Below, piece by piece: positions 1-12,561 of a DNA stretch of 64,000 nucleotides (its first letter is position 1; each line of letters opens with the position of its first letter). Under the pieces are notes generated by a model, which was not told where the DNA came from, searched no databases, and worked only from the letters and a program-made list of their open reading frames with translations. Source of the DNA: Ricinus communis. Its lineage: Eukaryota > Streptophyta > Magnoliopsida > Malpighiales > Euphorbiaceae. The position numbers and the translations under genes are program-made. Where the stretch lies: contig NC_063258.1 in the NCBI RefSeq assembly GCF_019578655.1, forward strand, positions 27,594,802-27,658,801, read 5' to 3'.

Positions 1-63
1 GTATTATATTCTTGACTTGACAGATACTGAAATACTTTATTCTTCTTGTTTTACTTTTTGTAG

Positions 64-152
64 GACTGGCTACACGGCTTCCTCGACCAGAGAACCTTAT
101 GAAGTATGCTGAGAGTTGCATGTACAGTCCTGTCTATAGAAATTACCGCTAA
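64..152 (+). CDS. NADP-ME: NADP-dependent malic enzyme, last exon (partial)
   Basis: Only the terminal exon lies in the window; the gene continues off the left edge. A T-rich tract ending in TTTTTGTAG gives a splice acceptor at 61-63. The following frame (phase 2) encodes [20 protein letters not shown] and then SPVYRNYR before TAA at 150-152. This tail is characteristic of plant NADP-malic enzymes, which decarboxylate malate to pyruvate and make NADPH, in the cytosol or plastid depending on isoform. The isoform cannot be told because the N-terminus and any transit peptide are outside the window. The family assignment rests on recognising the C-terminal signature; no active-site residues are visible here. 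Confidence 0.85.
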
Positions 153-905
153 TTGGGTGGTTTTTTGATGTGAAGCTACGCGTGGAAGTATATAGCTTTG
201 AGCAAAATAAGATTTATGGCAAGTATGAATGACAGATATGGCAGTCGATGTATTAATAAATTTTGTGCTTTTGGTGTGAAGCTGTAAGTTACCCAAGTAT
301 GTGCCTAAATGTTTACTGTAAACGCAATAAGATTTCATTTTGGAATGCACAAGTTTCCCAAGCCTCTAAATTCAAAAGGTTTTCCAACGGTCCGCTTTTA
401 TATTTTATTAGATTTCACCTTGCTCTGTCGATGAGTTAAAAGTCCATGCCCTCAAGAGACCCAAGCCATAAGGCTTTGTTTGGATTTTTAAACATGTCGC
501 ATAAACAAGTGTTGCATGTGTACAAGAAGAAAATTGGCCAAATTTAAATCTATTGCACGACCAAATCAAAACAAAATATTACAGAATTCGGTAACTAAGT
601 GAATCTGTATTTATCTCAAATAGAAGCTGAAGGATGTGATGTTCAAAATCATTGTACTGAAACACAACGGTAGAAAGGTCCAAAAATAAACTACAATTGA
701 ATTAGTAACAGCCAACCTAGACTTGTGCATGCTGAAAGGAGCACCTAAACAACCAAGGTGGATCCCCATATCCTTATAGCTCTTTCTTGAGAATCTTCCA
801 GTAACATCAGAAAACACAAACCCGCAAGAGCAAACTCCACAATCAAGCAGGCAACCGATAAAATTAAACAGCGAAAACAGTTTATAAACTTATACTTGCA
901 GTTAC
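153..905. other. 3' flank of the malic enzyme gene
   Basis: This holds the 3' UTR of the malic enzyme gene and ordinary AT-rich DNA. Open frames on the minus strand (51-350, 611-817) show no recognisable domain and lack support. No RNA gene or repeat was seen. Confidence 0.4.
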
Positions 906-953
906 CTTCTTCTCCTCAGGTGGAGGAGCAGTAGCTTCGCCACCAGCAGCCAT
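906..953 (-). CDS. possible first coding exon of an unidentified small gene
   Basis: On the minus strand an ATG at 953 opens 16 codons (MAAGGEATAPPPEEKK), GC-richer than the surroundings and followed at once by a good splice donor (AAG then GTAACT at 905-900). Codon content and donor look like a genuine first exon. I could not identify the protein or find a convincing second exon downstream; the open frame at 611-817 resembles nothing I know. It may be a small plant gene, a broken gene or chance. Confidence 0.25.
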
Positions 954-2410
954 GAGAAGCAAAAATGAACTTAAAACAATAACCTACGAGAAGCAATGAC
1001 TTCACATAGCATAAAGAACATATCACAAACCATAAAGATTACATCATATACCTATTAGGCCAAGTTTCACTGACTCATCTTCTTTTTCTCATTCCATTCA
1101 TTCTCCATCCGCCAACTACATTTGTTATCAACTCGATCATGCATCTCCATATCCACAGCAACTAGCTAGATTTGTAATTATCCAGCTGTGTTGTGTTATG
1201 TTGAAGTTTCTTCCGTTGGCCCATTCATCCGGCAATCGATCTTTTCAAGTATCCCATTCTTGTCCATAAACAGAATGGCGCGGAATTGGTGCGGCCATGG
1301 CGCTGGAGTTAGTTCCCTCCTTCTGGCGATGAGAAGATAAGGACTACAAATATAGGTTTGGCAGCCATTCTTGCTTGTTTGAGATAGTTACGATTTTATT
1401 CTTTGCTTCCTTAATTCAGGGCAAAAGTTTGCAACATGAGAGAAAGGAGATGAAGGATAAGAATAAAAAGAGTATATAAAGGAAAGAGAGAGATTCAAAA
1501 ACCGGATAGATATGTCTAAAAACAGTATAGAAGAAAAATTAAATAAATAATTAGCAGATACTAAATGGTGTAGCTTTATGTAATCTTAAATTTCCCCGAA
1601 CATTGTTCATCATAACAAATGTCGCCAGGAAGTCTTGTCGGATTAAAAGATGTTTTTTTTCTATTGGATTAGAACAACTTTAAAGCTAATAATTCTTTTT
1701 CGGGATGTGGGTATTATTTATGTTAAAAAAAGTGAGTTTTATTTATTGTTATTAAACCACCTTTGTGCCTCTCTTGCAACTGTAAAAACAGAGAATCATG
1801 ATTCGATTTAAAACGAGAGAATCCTGCAATGTAGCAGGACTTTCTTTGCTGAATGATGATCTGTTGAAAACAAGGGCGGCTGAGATTTGTGTCTATTAAC
1901 CATTTCTGTTTTCTTGCATTGTTTTTATCTGCACAACAAATAAACCAGCTAAGAATAATGAGAGAATTTTGGCAGGAATGTAATATTTTCTGGTGCCTTC
2001 TTCATAGAAGAAATTATAGGATTCAGTTTCTATTGTAACTCGGGCTCTTCAACAATGGTAGTGCTGTCAATGGAATTTCCTTGTTACTAAGGTGTAATTT
2101 CTGCTATTTTTTATTACAAAAGAATAAAAATGTTATATTTTGTGTTATCGGAGATATCAATCTTAGTTGGAGGCAACTAGGTCTTGTGTTCGCTAAGTAC
2201 TTTTTTTTTACCTTATATGTTATTCTTTTACTAATGTCAACTGCAATTCCTATATATTATGGTTAGGGTTTGGTCACCTCTAGGGTGTGTTTTAAATTAA
2301 AAATCAAACCGTACCAGCCGGTCAGAAACTAATGATTAATCCGATCCAATTTAAATCAAGAATGAGTTTGTGTTAGAGAATCCATAACAAAAGATTGTTA
2401 TGAATTATAA
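954..2410. other. intergenic, AT-rich
   Basis: No coding exon is recognised. The open frame at 2081-2266 is low complexity and looks like chance. Confidence 0.4.
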
Positions 2411-2550
2411 AGAGAATTAACTTTGTTAAACCCTTTTATTTAAGAGTTGAGAAAAGACCCAGTTTGGGCCTTAAAATATAGAGAGAATTAAGTTAGTTAA
2501 ACACTTTTATTTAAGAGTTGGGAAAAGAGTCATTTTGAGCCTTAAAGTAT
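2411..2550. repeat. tandem repeat, two ~70-bp units
   Basis: Two adjacent copies (2411-2479 and 2482-2550, period about 71 bp) share AGAGAATTAA, TTTTATTTAAGAGTTG, GAAAAGA and CCTTAAA in the same order with scattered differences. No coding potential is seen. It is a local duplication in intergenic DNA. Confidence 0.75.
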
Positions 2551-2953
2551 ACTGAGCGCATAAGCTATTCTTTTAATCAAAATATGATAAAGGTAATCCG
2601 AAATCCTACAACAAATTTGAGGTAATATGAAATAGATTTTATTCAAATTTAGACTCGATATGGATTTGTAATGATCCAAACCCGAAAATAAAAAAATAAG
2701 TTCAGAAAGACTCAAACCTAACTTAATTTTAACCCAAAATTAGAAAAAATCAAAATAAATTTAAACTGTAAAAATCCGAACTCAAAATATAAAAAAATCA
2801 AAGATATTATCCCAATCTGACTAGACCCACATATTTATCATCTCTAGAAATAGGTAAAACTATCTGGCTTTTGGATTTTAACAACTTCAACTTCTGCTAA
2901 ACATAATGACACGTTTACTATATTCTTGCTTCTTGTCTATTTTTGTGATGCAG

Positions 2954-3258
2954 AAAACTTCACTGGAGGCGGTTTCTTCTACTGAGGTTGCTCTGGGCCT
3001 TCACTTAGTAAAGTTTTCTGAGGTAAAAGACATTTTTGTGAAGAAAAATGCAGTTATCTTGCTGGATTGAATTTTAGGATGGATTTGTTTGTCCCCAATC
3101 CTCGGACTGTTGAGAAGGCATGCACCAGTCTATCGCCCAACCTATTATGCGAATATCTCTACAACTTATTGGAATACGAGCTTCAGTGCTATCCGAAGGT
3201 ATGGGTCGTGCCAACTCTAGTAATGGGACTTTACACTGAGCTGCAAGAAAACAAATGA
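2954..3258 (+). pseudogene. arginyl-tRNA synthetase fragment
   Basis: An exon-like piece (2954-3022, after an acceptor CAG and before a donor GTAAAA) encodes a segment with EVALGLHLVKFSE. After a short intron-like gap, 3067-3258 encodes RTVEKACTSLSPNLLCEYLY and then NLLEYELQCYPK. These resemble the C-terminal anticodon-binding region of cytosolic ArgRS, where LGLHLLQF is followed by EEACTNLLPNxLCEYLYNLSE. The match decays at the exon edges, the usual xFTKFYxNCQV continuation is absent, and no catalytic-domain exons were found upstream. It is best read as a truncated, non-functional genomic copy that kept its intron, not a processed retrocopy. Confidence 0.7.
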
Positions 3259-4259
3259 CTAGCTCACATGTAGCCCAAGTTAACAATCCAAATGTTTTCA
3301 AAAGTGGGTAGCTAGCTGCTTGGATGTCAAAAACGTAAATTCTTAGGTTTAACTTTGTCATTTTGGAAATTGGAAAATTGGACAGGCTGACAGTTTCCAG
3401 GAAGAGAGAAGAAAACTCTTGCTATGCGAATAAATGCTTTTCCCTTCTTGGCATTGTTCCCGTTTATAATGCCTGATTTTACCCACTCAAAGATAAAGAG
3501 ATAAAACGTTTTTTGTAGCTCTTGCTCTCAGGGACCATGACAATTGTGCGTGTGTAAATGTAACGTTATTTGTGTGCAATTCTTATTGGATAGTTTACTT
3601 CATGGGATCAAAACTTATAGTTGGATTTCCATATAATGATTTCATTTATATTAGCAAACTAGTTTAGTACCCGTGCAACCATGAAGATAATTAATATTTT
3701 TTATGATTAATTAAAATTTTTTATTATTAATATATAATTTTATTGAACTATAAATAAATAATAAATTGAATTTAATATTTTTTATTGGAAAAGTTGTATG
3801 GTGAAATTTTTGTTATTAAAAAGTTCATATCTAAAGAAAAGCTATTATAAAATAACAAAAATCAGCATTGCATTGCATTAGTTATAACCAATGACAGGAA
3901 GACGAAATGGACTTGAATTAAATGAAAAATGATTTGCATCAAGTGGCACGCGCAAGAGGCGAGGAGCAAGTGGGCAACCCAACTGGAGTGGAGAAAAAAT
4001 AAGGCCATGACAGCACCAAAAAGTCCCACCAGACTTATTGACTGGTGTACCCGAGCTCAGAGGACAATGATTCTCATGCCAAGACTCCACAGTAATCAAA
4101 ATTGAAATTAAATAAAAATACTCAAATTAGTAGTTGAAGTTCACTTACATATATATGTGTACAACACATTCAGGGGGATGCTTTCAGATCCTCACATAAT
4201 TTGCGGGGACTAACTAATTTATAGGACATATGATTGGAACTTTTAACTCTTTGGCAGAC
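3259..4259. other. intergenic with a Helitron-like terminus
   Basis: No gene is recognised. At 3658 the sequence ACTAGTTTAGTACCCGTGC resembles the reverse complement of a Helitron 3' end (CTAG preceded by a GC-rich hairpin) and matches termini near 27783 and 48279. The open frame at 3878-4099 (minus) has no family signature. Confidence 0.35.
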
Positions 4260-7200
4260 TCAAGTTTGAGGTTTGCTATACAAATTCAAATCAGTATGAG
4301 TATCCTTGTACCGTTGACTTAGGTAAGTCCCACATTTGATTGGAGGAAACCTGATAAGGGATATATGTATAGCAGTTCATTTGACTGGAAAAGTTGTATG
4401 TGTAGTTGCAGTAATCATGCTAACAAGAAAATTATCATTTTGTGATTTCAACTTACCTGGGAGGATTCTTTTCTGACTTGCAGGTGGGCAAGCATTCAAC
4501 TAGACACTCATGACTAGGTTCCACAAAGTATGCTATCTGTCCCATAAAGAAGCAAGGGAGAAAATAAAAATAACTTTCTTTACTGTTGCATTTTCCATAA
4601 AAGAATATAGGACATGCTAAGGAAATCACGTGAAATTGTAAGAAGGAAAAATTCAGGGAACCAAAGATACAGAATAACCAAGCAAATGAAATCATTGGTA
4701 CTTCCTGGCAAATGAAAATCTCACAACTTAAGATAAGAAAGAAACATCCTTCTGTTTGTCTGTGAAAGGAACCCTTGAAAATCATTAAGTTGGTCCCTAA
4801 CACGGTAGCAAAGTAAACAGAGGCAGGACCAACTAGATAAAGTTTCAAAATGTTGAAGTTTGAGCTAGTTGTTTTCTATCAGAGCTCTCCGCATGGAGAA
4901 GTGTAGTGTGCAAATAACATTCAAACCCACAAAAAAGAGTTAAGTACTCGCATGAAATAAAATTGGAGGGACTTGGACTGTTTGAGGCATCAACAGTAAA
5001 TAAATAATAAATTGCAATTACAGGAAATTAAAGGTTTGCAAATATCCAAGAGTTGAGCCTAAAGGAAAACCAAGAAGAGCCCTTACAGAATATCTCTCTT
5101 GACCATTCCCTACAACTCTATGCAGCGTGGACCTGTTTACAATTATAAACCGAAAACATGGTTAAACCGAGGAGAAAAGCAACAAAAAGTTCATTACCAG
5201 AGACAAGAAAAGATGCATATGAAGTAACAAATGAATAGAATTGGTGGTCCCTCGTGGTGTGTTCATGACTCAGGATTCACAACTAATAATAAATACTTTA
5301 TGTTCTTCCCACATGCCAAATGCATTGAACATCTCCTAAAATGCAGCATTTTTATGTTTTATTCTGGAATGAGATTAATTGAAATTACGTGAGGTAAAGA
5401 GATAAGAACCTGAAAATACAGTTGCTCCAGCGCTCCAGCATATCACCAAGATTAACTATAAATGCTCTATATAAGATAAACCAACCAGAACATGTCAGTA
5501 GGCTGCTGTGGTTCCTTACACCGTGCAACTTCACAGAATACTAACAGAAAGTACAATACAACCCGTTTGTATGGTATCAAATTATAATCAAATAACTGCA
5601 TCCCTTTCGTTCACCTTATATTAAGAGAGGTAACAGGCTTTCTAAGTTAAACTTCATTACCAAAAGCTGTTGATAGAATATTAAAGCTAGAGTTGTTCGT
5701 ACTTCCACCTAGAAATGAAATGAGGTTTATTTTTCTCCTTAGAATGGCCATAATTACGAATGACAGACACTTCACTAAATCACAACTTGATAGCTATGTA
5801 TATCTCTAGTTTAGCACAATAGTAACTAATAATCACTACGTATGACTTTCAGATCATCTAATGATCCCTCAAGCTATCATATCAAGGGCAAGTCCAGATA
5901 TAAGCTATAACTAGACATATGAGATTGACACCATTTGCAGATTTGTTTGACATTTGCAACTATTTACTCAGTTTTTCTTAACATAGGGATGCAAAAGTTA
6001 ACGAGTAGAACAACATAAAACTTGAAAACAAATCAGCATACCAGGACTAACAAATTCCTGAACTATATAATAAAAAATCTCAATTCTCCAGGAGTATGAC
6101 ATAGCCTCACCCTTTTAGTGGTGCTATATTTTCCCATACTTGAGGCCGAGAATCCTTATCCTTGCATATCTGCAAGAAGATTATAAGTATTGCAATAATC
6201 AAATTCAGATTAAAAAAGGAGCTATATACATAAAAGTTCAAGTAAATGTTCATACTTGGAGGCCAGGGACATCGTCTGTGGCTAAAAGGGTAATCAAACC
6301 ATAGTCAGAATGAGCTCCAGCTCCAAATAGTCCCTTTAAGGGATCAGAAACATAAGCTGAAAACAAAGAAAAAAACAAAAAGAAAACAAAACAAACAGTA
6401 CATCGATTTAATAGAGTAGAAAACAATAAAACTCCAGAATTGAACTCCACAACTTATAAGTAAAGTCCACCTCCGTAGTGTAGCAAACGCATGACTGCAA
6501 TTGGCTGGCCAAGCATTTCTGGTCTGTCAAAAAAATTAGCATCTAGATCAAGCGCAAGGGCTATGATCCTTGCAATTTTTCTCGCTACCTCTCTGCATAA
6601 AGAACCAACCAAAACTAGAAAAGATAAACAAAATAGAAACATAGTCATAATAATATCCATTAATTAACCAAGCAAATGCTTACAATGCCTCTTGATGAAA
6701 CCTCTCCATAGTTTGCCTCCAACCAGGCAAAAGATCTAATACAATACAATAATTTTTAAATTAAAAAAGAATAAAAAAATAAAATAAAATAAAAACATCT
6801 ACCACATGCATTAATTATTCAAAAATGAAGAATATACGCCGAAGACTTTCAAAAAGTTATGTAATAAGCACATCAAATTACGGCAACTGATTACTTAAGA
6901 AGTTATGGCTTAATTTTTGAATTAAATAAGCACGTCAATAACAAGCATTAAGAAAAACCAAAGCTGCAAATTTCTTGAATTACCGGGTTTTGGCCAAACA
7001 TTAGGACCATAAAACGGCTTGTCCGCTTCAGGATCGTCTTCAGGCACTTCAACGCCAATGTAATATCCCTCTTTATAGTCTCCTACTAACATAGAAACGA
7101 AAACAACAACATCAAATCAAATCAAATAGCCTAACTTGCTTCAATTTCATAATTTAAAGAATAAAAAAAATGAAACGAACCGTGAACTTGATTATCAGGA

Positions 7201-7600
7201 TCCAAAAGTTCGTCAAGAACAGGAGTGTAACCTCGATGTTTCTCGTTCCTTAAAACTTTCATTTTCTCACTTTCTGGTAATTCAAAAAACTTTTTACTCT
7301 CTTTAAAAACCTCTTCCATGAATTCTTCGCTTATTCCGTGGTTTATCACGTAAAAAAATCCACAATCCAAACATGCCTTCAATAACAACAACAGCAAAGA
7401 AACGTCAATAAAACAAAATAAATTAAGTTCATTTCCAAGGAAAAAAAAAAAAACAAAATTATGAGAGAATTGAATTGGACCTGTTTGAGTAAAGAAACAG
7501 ATTGGTGAATATCAGAGCTAGAAAGATCGATGCGATTTAGAAATGATATTTTCTCATTAAGCGCGCCATCTCTGTTTTTTTGCTTACTATAATTCTCCAT
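4260..7600 (-). CDS. 2-oxoglutarate/Fe(II)-dependent dioxygenase
   Basis: Eleven minus-strand exons join in frame: 7600-7481, 7376-7181, 7082-6984, 6735-6684, 6592-6471, 6356-6256, 6169-6111, 5466-5410, 5132-5087, 4536-4457 and 4350-4260, giving 1023 nt (340 residues plus TGA). The N-terminal part has the CGFFYVINHGI motif of the DIOX_N domain. The catalytic core has the iron ligands H212 and D214 (GAHSDYG) and H273 (TLHRVV), and the RxS 2-oxoglutarate contact R282-Y-S284. The C-terminus carries CLPTCKSEKNPPR and then YLSQRYKDTHTDL. The pattern matches the small plant subfamily typified by Arabidopsis At3g50210/At3g49630, whose substrates are not settled. The protein is probably soluble and lacks a signal peptide. 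The start is the first ATG after the TATA box and opens exon 1. All splice sites are GT-AG and phases are consistent, so the gene looks intact. Confidence 0.93.
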
Positions 7601-7710
7601 TGTATTTGTTTTTTTCTTTTTTCTTTTTCCCTGCGCTTTATTACAACGAGTTTCGAGGACCTCAATTTTTCGAAATGTGTTCAATTTTACAATTCCAATT
7701 GTGTATGGTT

Positions 7711-7718
7711 TTTATATA
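7711..7718 (-). promoter_or_regulatory. TATA box of the dioxygenase gene
   Basis: The minus strand reads CCTATATAAAAAC about 110 nt upstream of the ATG at 7600, a canonical plant TATA element, implying a 5' UTR of roughly 80 nt. Position and sequence are seen; function is inferred. Confidence 0.6.
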
Positions 7719-7739
7719 GGAAGACGAGCAAAAGGACGC

Positions 7740-10700
7740 TGTCGTTTTCTTGGGGTTGGGGGTAGGGTAGCTGGTTATGAGTTTAGTTTGTGATTTGCTT
7801 TTTCCATTTTCTTTTAGTTTTGTGGATATATGTATATATACGATTTTTTCTATAAAAATATGTATGAGGTGTTTTAAGAAAGTATACTTTAGAAGAATAT
7901 ATATATATAACAAAAATGAGCCGGTTCATGTCCCTTAGTTGCTTCATCAATTTTTATTGTTAATGATAATTTTTCTTTTTCTTTTTCTATAAATAAATTT
8001 CATTTTTCTAAAGATTAATATAAATGTCTTATGTTTTATGTGATTGTCAAGTTAAAAAAAGTGTTAGTTTTTCTAATAATATTAACTTCTTTTATAAAAG
8101 AAAAAGTAAATCTATATTTTCGAATTTGTGGAATATAAAACATAATATAAGAAAATAGATTTCGTTACCGGAGAATTCAAATTAAATTATAAAGCTATAA
8201 AAATGTACATAAAACAAAGTTTAACATAATCAAATATTCTCCTACTACAAAACGTGAAAAAATGGAATGACCGACGAAATTGAACAGCGATCCTGTAAAA
8301 AAATAATTGAAGTGTGTGGCACAACAATAGTTGCTTATATTATATAACTTTAAAAACTTAATTATTGAGGCACTTTTTCCACTTTTAGTGGATGAGAAAT
8401 GAAGTAATGACGAATGCCACTACGCTCCACTTCACAGCCAACAAGTGGTGGCAGTAGTTGCTGGCACTGGTACACCTGTTCAGAATGTGGGCCTGGGCCA
8501 GATTTCATCCGACTTCAACTTTTCAATTTTTATCTAAGTCCGGCTCATGTACGCAGTTCTAAAATGAATTTCTTCCACGCATGATGCCATAAAAATATAA
8601 AATATTTATAAAAATATATTTAAAGTATTTTTTTTAATTTAAAAATTTAAAAATATGTTAAAAATATCATATTTGAAAAATCAGATAAATTGTTATAAGA
8701 TAAAAAAAAAATGTTTATCAGTATATATTAGAGAAAAATATATTTTCTTATTTTTAATATAAATAACAACAAAAGATATATATTTAATTAAAAATAATTA
8801 TATTATATTTCAACATTTTTCAAATGAAATAAAATTCAAATTCAAAAGAATTAATTGAAAAAAGATATACATTTGTCAAATAATAATATATTTTGAATAT
8901 TCAAAACTTTTAAAATGAAAATAAAATTTAATTCAAACATTTAACAGCAAAAACGGTATATATATTTATTAAAATATAATATATGTTAGCTATATGTAAA
9001 GTATCTGAAATTAGTTTTAAAAAAATAAAAAAGTGAAGAATGATACTTCTGAGAACAATAGGGATAATATTGTAAATAATAAAAAGATGAGAGTATATTT
9101 ATAATTATCTTAAAAGAATAGATAAATAGTGAGATTTTCTCTTTTAAAATTATGACCAGCCCATATTTAAAAGACCTAATTACTTTTCTCATCAAATCCA
9201 ATACCCGCAATGACGATATCGACCCATGAAACTTCATAGCCCGTAGAACTCTTAAGCTCGAGCAAGTTCTTAGATTTAGCCTCGTCCGATCTGCTTATTA
9301 GCTGGATCTGAAATTTTGTAGTTTAGCCCACCTACAGATTAGACTATTAACGAGTTTGCATTAGGATTTTAACAATTGACCATAAATTCAACATAATAAA
9401 ATTATAGTTTATTGCTATAACAAAAATAAAAATCATGATTTATTGAGAAAATTAAGAAAAGAATGTCAATAGTTAACATTTTAATTTATTAGACTGTGGA
9501 TAAATATACAAAATTGGACCAATATGTTTATTAGCTTGCTGTCCTGTTATTTTATCATTAATTTCAAAAGTTATATATATATAAGAAATCATAATATATA
9601 ATAAAAACGTTTAGCAAAAGAGAGTTTTATACTGCATTTAGAAAAGGTTAAGCAAACTTAAATTTAAAAAAAGAAAAAAGTATAAACTCTAAGCTAATTC
9701 TAAATGCTGAAAGTTTATTAATAATTGTCTGAACCAAACCCAGCGTGCCTAATAAACACCCGTCCGACATAAAATCTAAAGTGAATTTTATGGATATAAA
9801 ACTAATTTTGGAATCATACCTAACGGTTTACACTTTAGGGTAGAACGATTTAGATACATTACAAGGTGCAGCCTGATCCTTTTAATAGTTTAATTATGGT
9901 GGGTTGACTGATATTAACCTGCTAATGATATTTGTTGGGATTTTACTGGAATAATTCATGTTCGCTGGAAAAAGATGCAAAAAGTTATTGAATACAGAAC
10001 GCAATAATACTTTATTATATCCCAATAATTCATATTCATTTTGATAATAGTTGGACCATAACATTTATTAAATCAATTCAAAACTATAAATAAACGTCAG
10101 AGTACAATTATTTTAAAAATATAATTGAATTCAATGCATTTAATATGAATGAAGATATAAATAGTATGGATTCATTTTTAAAAATATTCCTTTATATAGA
10201 TATACTTGTAACATTTAATTATGAAGTCAAACTCAAACAGTTAATGTTGGTTGATGAATTAACAGATATAAATAATTAAATCTAAAAAATATTAAAATAT
10301 TGGTTATTCACGCTGTAAGCGCCCCTAACAAAAAGTATTATATTATGGAGCAGAAAAGTTTATGCTGACGCTGTGAATATATGAAAACATGCAAAATATT
10401 TTATTTATTTATTGTGCCAACTAAATAAAATATCTCAAAAATTATTTGGTGAAAACTAGTTAGTATTAGTAGTTCATGATTTGTATGGATGGAATTTTAA
10501 TATATATATATAATAATAATAATAAATTATGTTTATCCTAAGAAAAAAAGTAAAGGAGATATTAGGATTTGAATAATTTGACCCACCTGTAGAGGTGCAT
10601 GCATTTGTAGAAGACACGATTACCTCTTTCGCTTTTCTTTGGGGGGGCGTTGGTGAGATTCCCAGTTAAATAATCCCTACTTTTGTTTGTTGAGTATTTG

Positions 10701-11860
10701 TTTTATTTATTCTTTTACCTTTTATGACTTAGTCTCGTCCGATGTCTATTATATATCCGCACCATCATTGTCACTTTGTTTAGTAAGTCTTTCAATGGTA
10801 AAACCTTTTCTGTTTAAAATTAGGAACAATAAAATGACTTGCATTTAGGTGATGATTCAAATGTATAAATCAAACATAAAAGCTCTTAGATTTATCCAAA
10901 AAGTTGGGGTATTGAGCTTAAAAATTAGGAATTGGTTTAAAAAAGAAAAGAGAGAATCCATGCTTTTAAAACATTTTTTTTATATATTTCGATTTTAAAT
11001 TATTCTTATTCTTGGGTGAATTGTGAAATACCTTGTGTGTAAAGAAATTGATTAAGACAAAAGAAGAATAAATGAGAAGTTTTATATAAATTAATAGTTA
11101 TCTAACTTTAACCCAAGTCTGGTATTTAAATATTAGAGGTCAACGTTGAATTTTGCTATCAAATAAGATAATTTAGGACGACTTTTAGAAATATGACTAG
11201 ATTGCCACTTTCAACTTTTCTTGCCCATCCTCGACCCTCTCGTGTTCAAATGCAAATTCTCTTCCGCTCTTGACAGTTAAAAATAAATCATACCCATCTC
11301 CATCAGTTACTATTTGTTTTGGATATAATAGCGAAATTTTTAATATCACCTAAGCTTAATGATTGCATATGAGAATTTTGACTGATTTACCATTCTTTTT
11401 TTCTATTATTTCCTTTTCTATTGAAAATAAACTTAGTTTATCACTACAGTAAAACACTAAATCCACTCATTCAGTATTGATTGGTTTAATGAATTCATTT
11501 AAGCAAAAATAAGAAAAATTATTTATTGATCGAATAATGACACTTGTAATAGAAAATGAACCATCTACTTAGCCTAGTGTAAAGAGATCATTAACTCTCA
11601 AATTTCACCTTACTGATAAAAAGAAAATGGAAATTAAAAACACTGTAAAAAAAAATGGTAAAGTTTTGGTGCGTTTCTCAGTTGCCAATCCACGACATAA
11701 GAAGGTAGAGCAAAAAAAACATATATAAACAAAATTGGATATATGTATTCTTATAAAGAAAAATAAAAATATATATACCTTACCAGAAAAAATGAAAAAG
11801 AATTCAATATGAATACCCATCAATTAAAATGAAGCCGATGCCCAAAAGAACTTGTATTTG
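7740..11860. other. long AT-rich intergenic region
   Basis: About 4 kb with many A/T runs and no recognisable coding exon, RNA gene or complete transposon. Open frames at 8986-9237 and 7662-7913 (minus) are low complexity and rejected. Confidence 0.4.
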
Positions 11861-11864
11861 GGCA

Positions 11865-12007
11865 GAGATGTTGAATCGGCAGGCAAAGAGGGAAAGTGTT
11901 ACAGATTCAATCGAAAACTCAGAAATGAATAAATGAGAAAAAAAAAAAAATGTAATTACTTCCCAGTAGCGGAGATGTTGAACCGGCAAAGAGGGCAAGA
12001 ATTACAG
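11865..12007 (-). repeat. short duplicated segment of the RING gene 3' end
   Basis: The 36 bp that encode the last residues of the RING (11972-12007) recur in near-identical form at 11865-11903, about 105 bp downstream of the coding copy. The second copy has a 4-bp insertion. It lies in the likely 3' UTR and would encode CRFNISA again in another reading frame. Confidence 0.6.
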
Positions 12008-12285
12008 TTGGAAAGCCAAGAGGAGATACAAGGTGCATGATAAACATGGCCACAAGGGACTTGTTTTCCACAGACACCCGGTGACTGAAAACCCTCCATG
12101 CAAATCGAACAAACATCATGATCATCCGTTGAAGTTACTGTTGGCATGTCAGCAACCAAAGAGTCTGATTCTGATATTTGATGCCCAAAGTTTGGTGGCA
12201 AAGCCAGTGCCTCATCCATGTCAAAACTAACATCGATTAGGCAGGTGGAGAAAGTGCTGTTAGAATTTGAAGATACAGCTGCCAT
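11956..12285 (-). CDS. small RING-H2 zinc-finger protein (copy 1)
   Basis: A single-exon frame of 109 residues. The C-terminal half is a RING-H2 finger: CSICMEGF, then CGHVYHAPCISSW and CPLC, giving the C3H2C3 zinc ligands. RING-H2 proteins usually act as E3 ubiquitin ligases by recruiting an E2; that role is inferred here. The N-terminal half (CLIDVSFDMDEALALP) has no known domain, signal peptide or membrane segment. A TATA box lies about 115 nt upstream of the ATG. A paralogue lies at 17584-17913 in the same orientation, about 70% identical by eye, pointing to local duplication. The frame is intact and the finger complete, so it is probably a functional gene. Confidence 0.88.
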   Translation of the reverse strand: MAAVSSNSNSTFSTCLIDVSFDMDEALALPPNFGHQISESDSLVADMPTVTSTDDHDVCSICMEGFQSPGVCGKQVPCGHVYHAPCISSWLSNCNSCPLCRFNISATGK

Positions 12286-12398
12286 GTTAAAAGAGTGGCT
12301 CTTTCCAGAGTTAACCTCTTTGTCTGATAAGAGAGTCGGAGATGCGGAGATTGAGTGGAAAATCGATATAGTGGAAAGCGATATGTAAATGGATGTGC

Positions 12399-12408
12399 CT
12401 TTTATAGA
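12399..12408 (-). promoter_or_regulatory. TATA box of RING-H2 copy 1
   Basis: The minus strand reads CTCTATAAAAGGCAC about 115 nt upstream of the start codon, a near-consensus TATA element. Confidence 0.6.
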
Positions 12409-12561
12409 GGAATTTAGAGCCCAAAGTTTGTGTAATTTTCAATCTCTCACCGTTTTCACGTGCTCCGGTAAGGAAATTGAAAGGAAAGCGTCTCCGCTGA
12501 TTTATTTATACTAGTCTCCACCATGCTTTTGCATTTTGACGGTCGACTTTTGAATTAATTA

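Noticed and set aside
611..817. 68-codon minus-strand frame as the second exon of the 906-953 exon
   Set aside because: No convincing acceptor in the right phase and no recognised protein.
4453..4848. 131-codon frame as a separate gene
   Set aside because: Only its last 28 codons or so are coding (exon 10 of the dioxygenase); the rest is intron and the stop lies at the splice donor.
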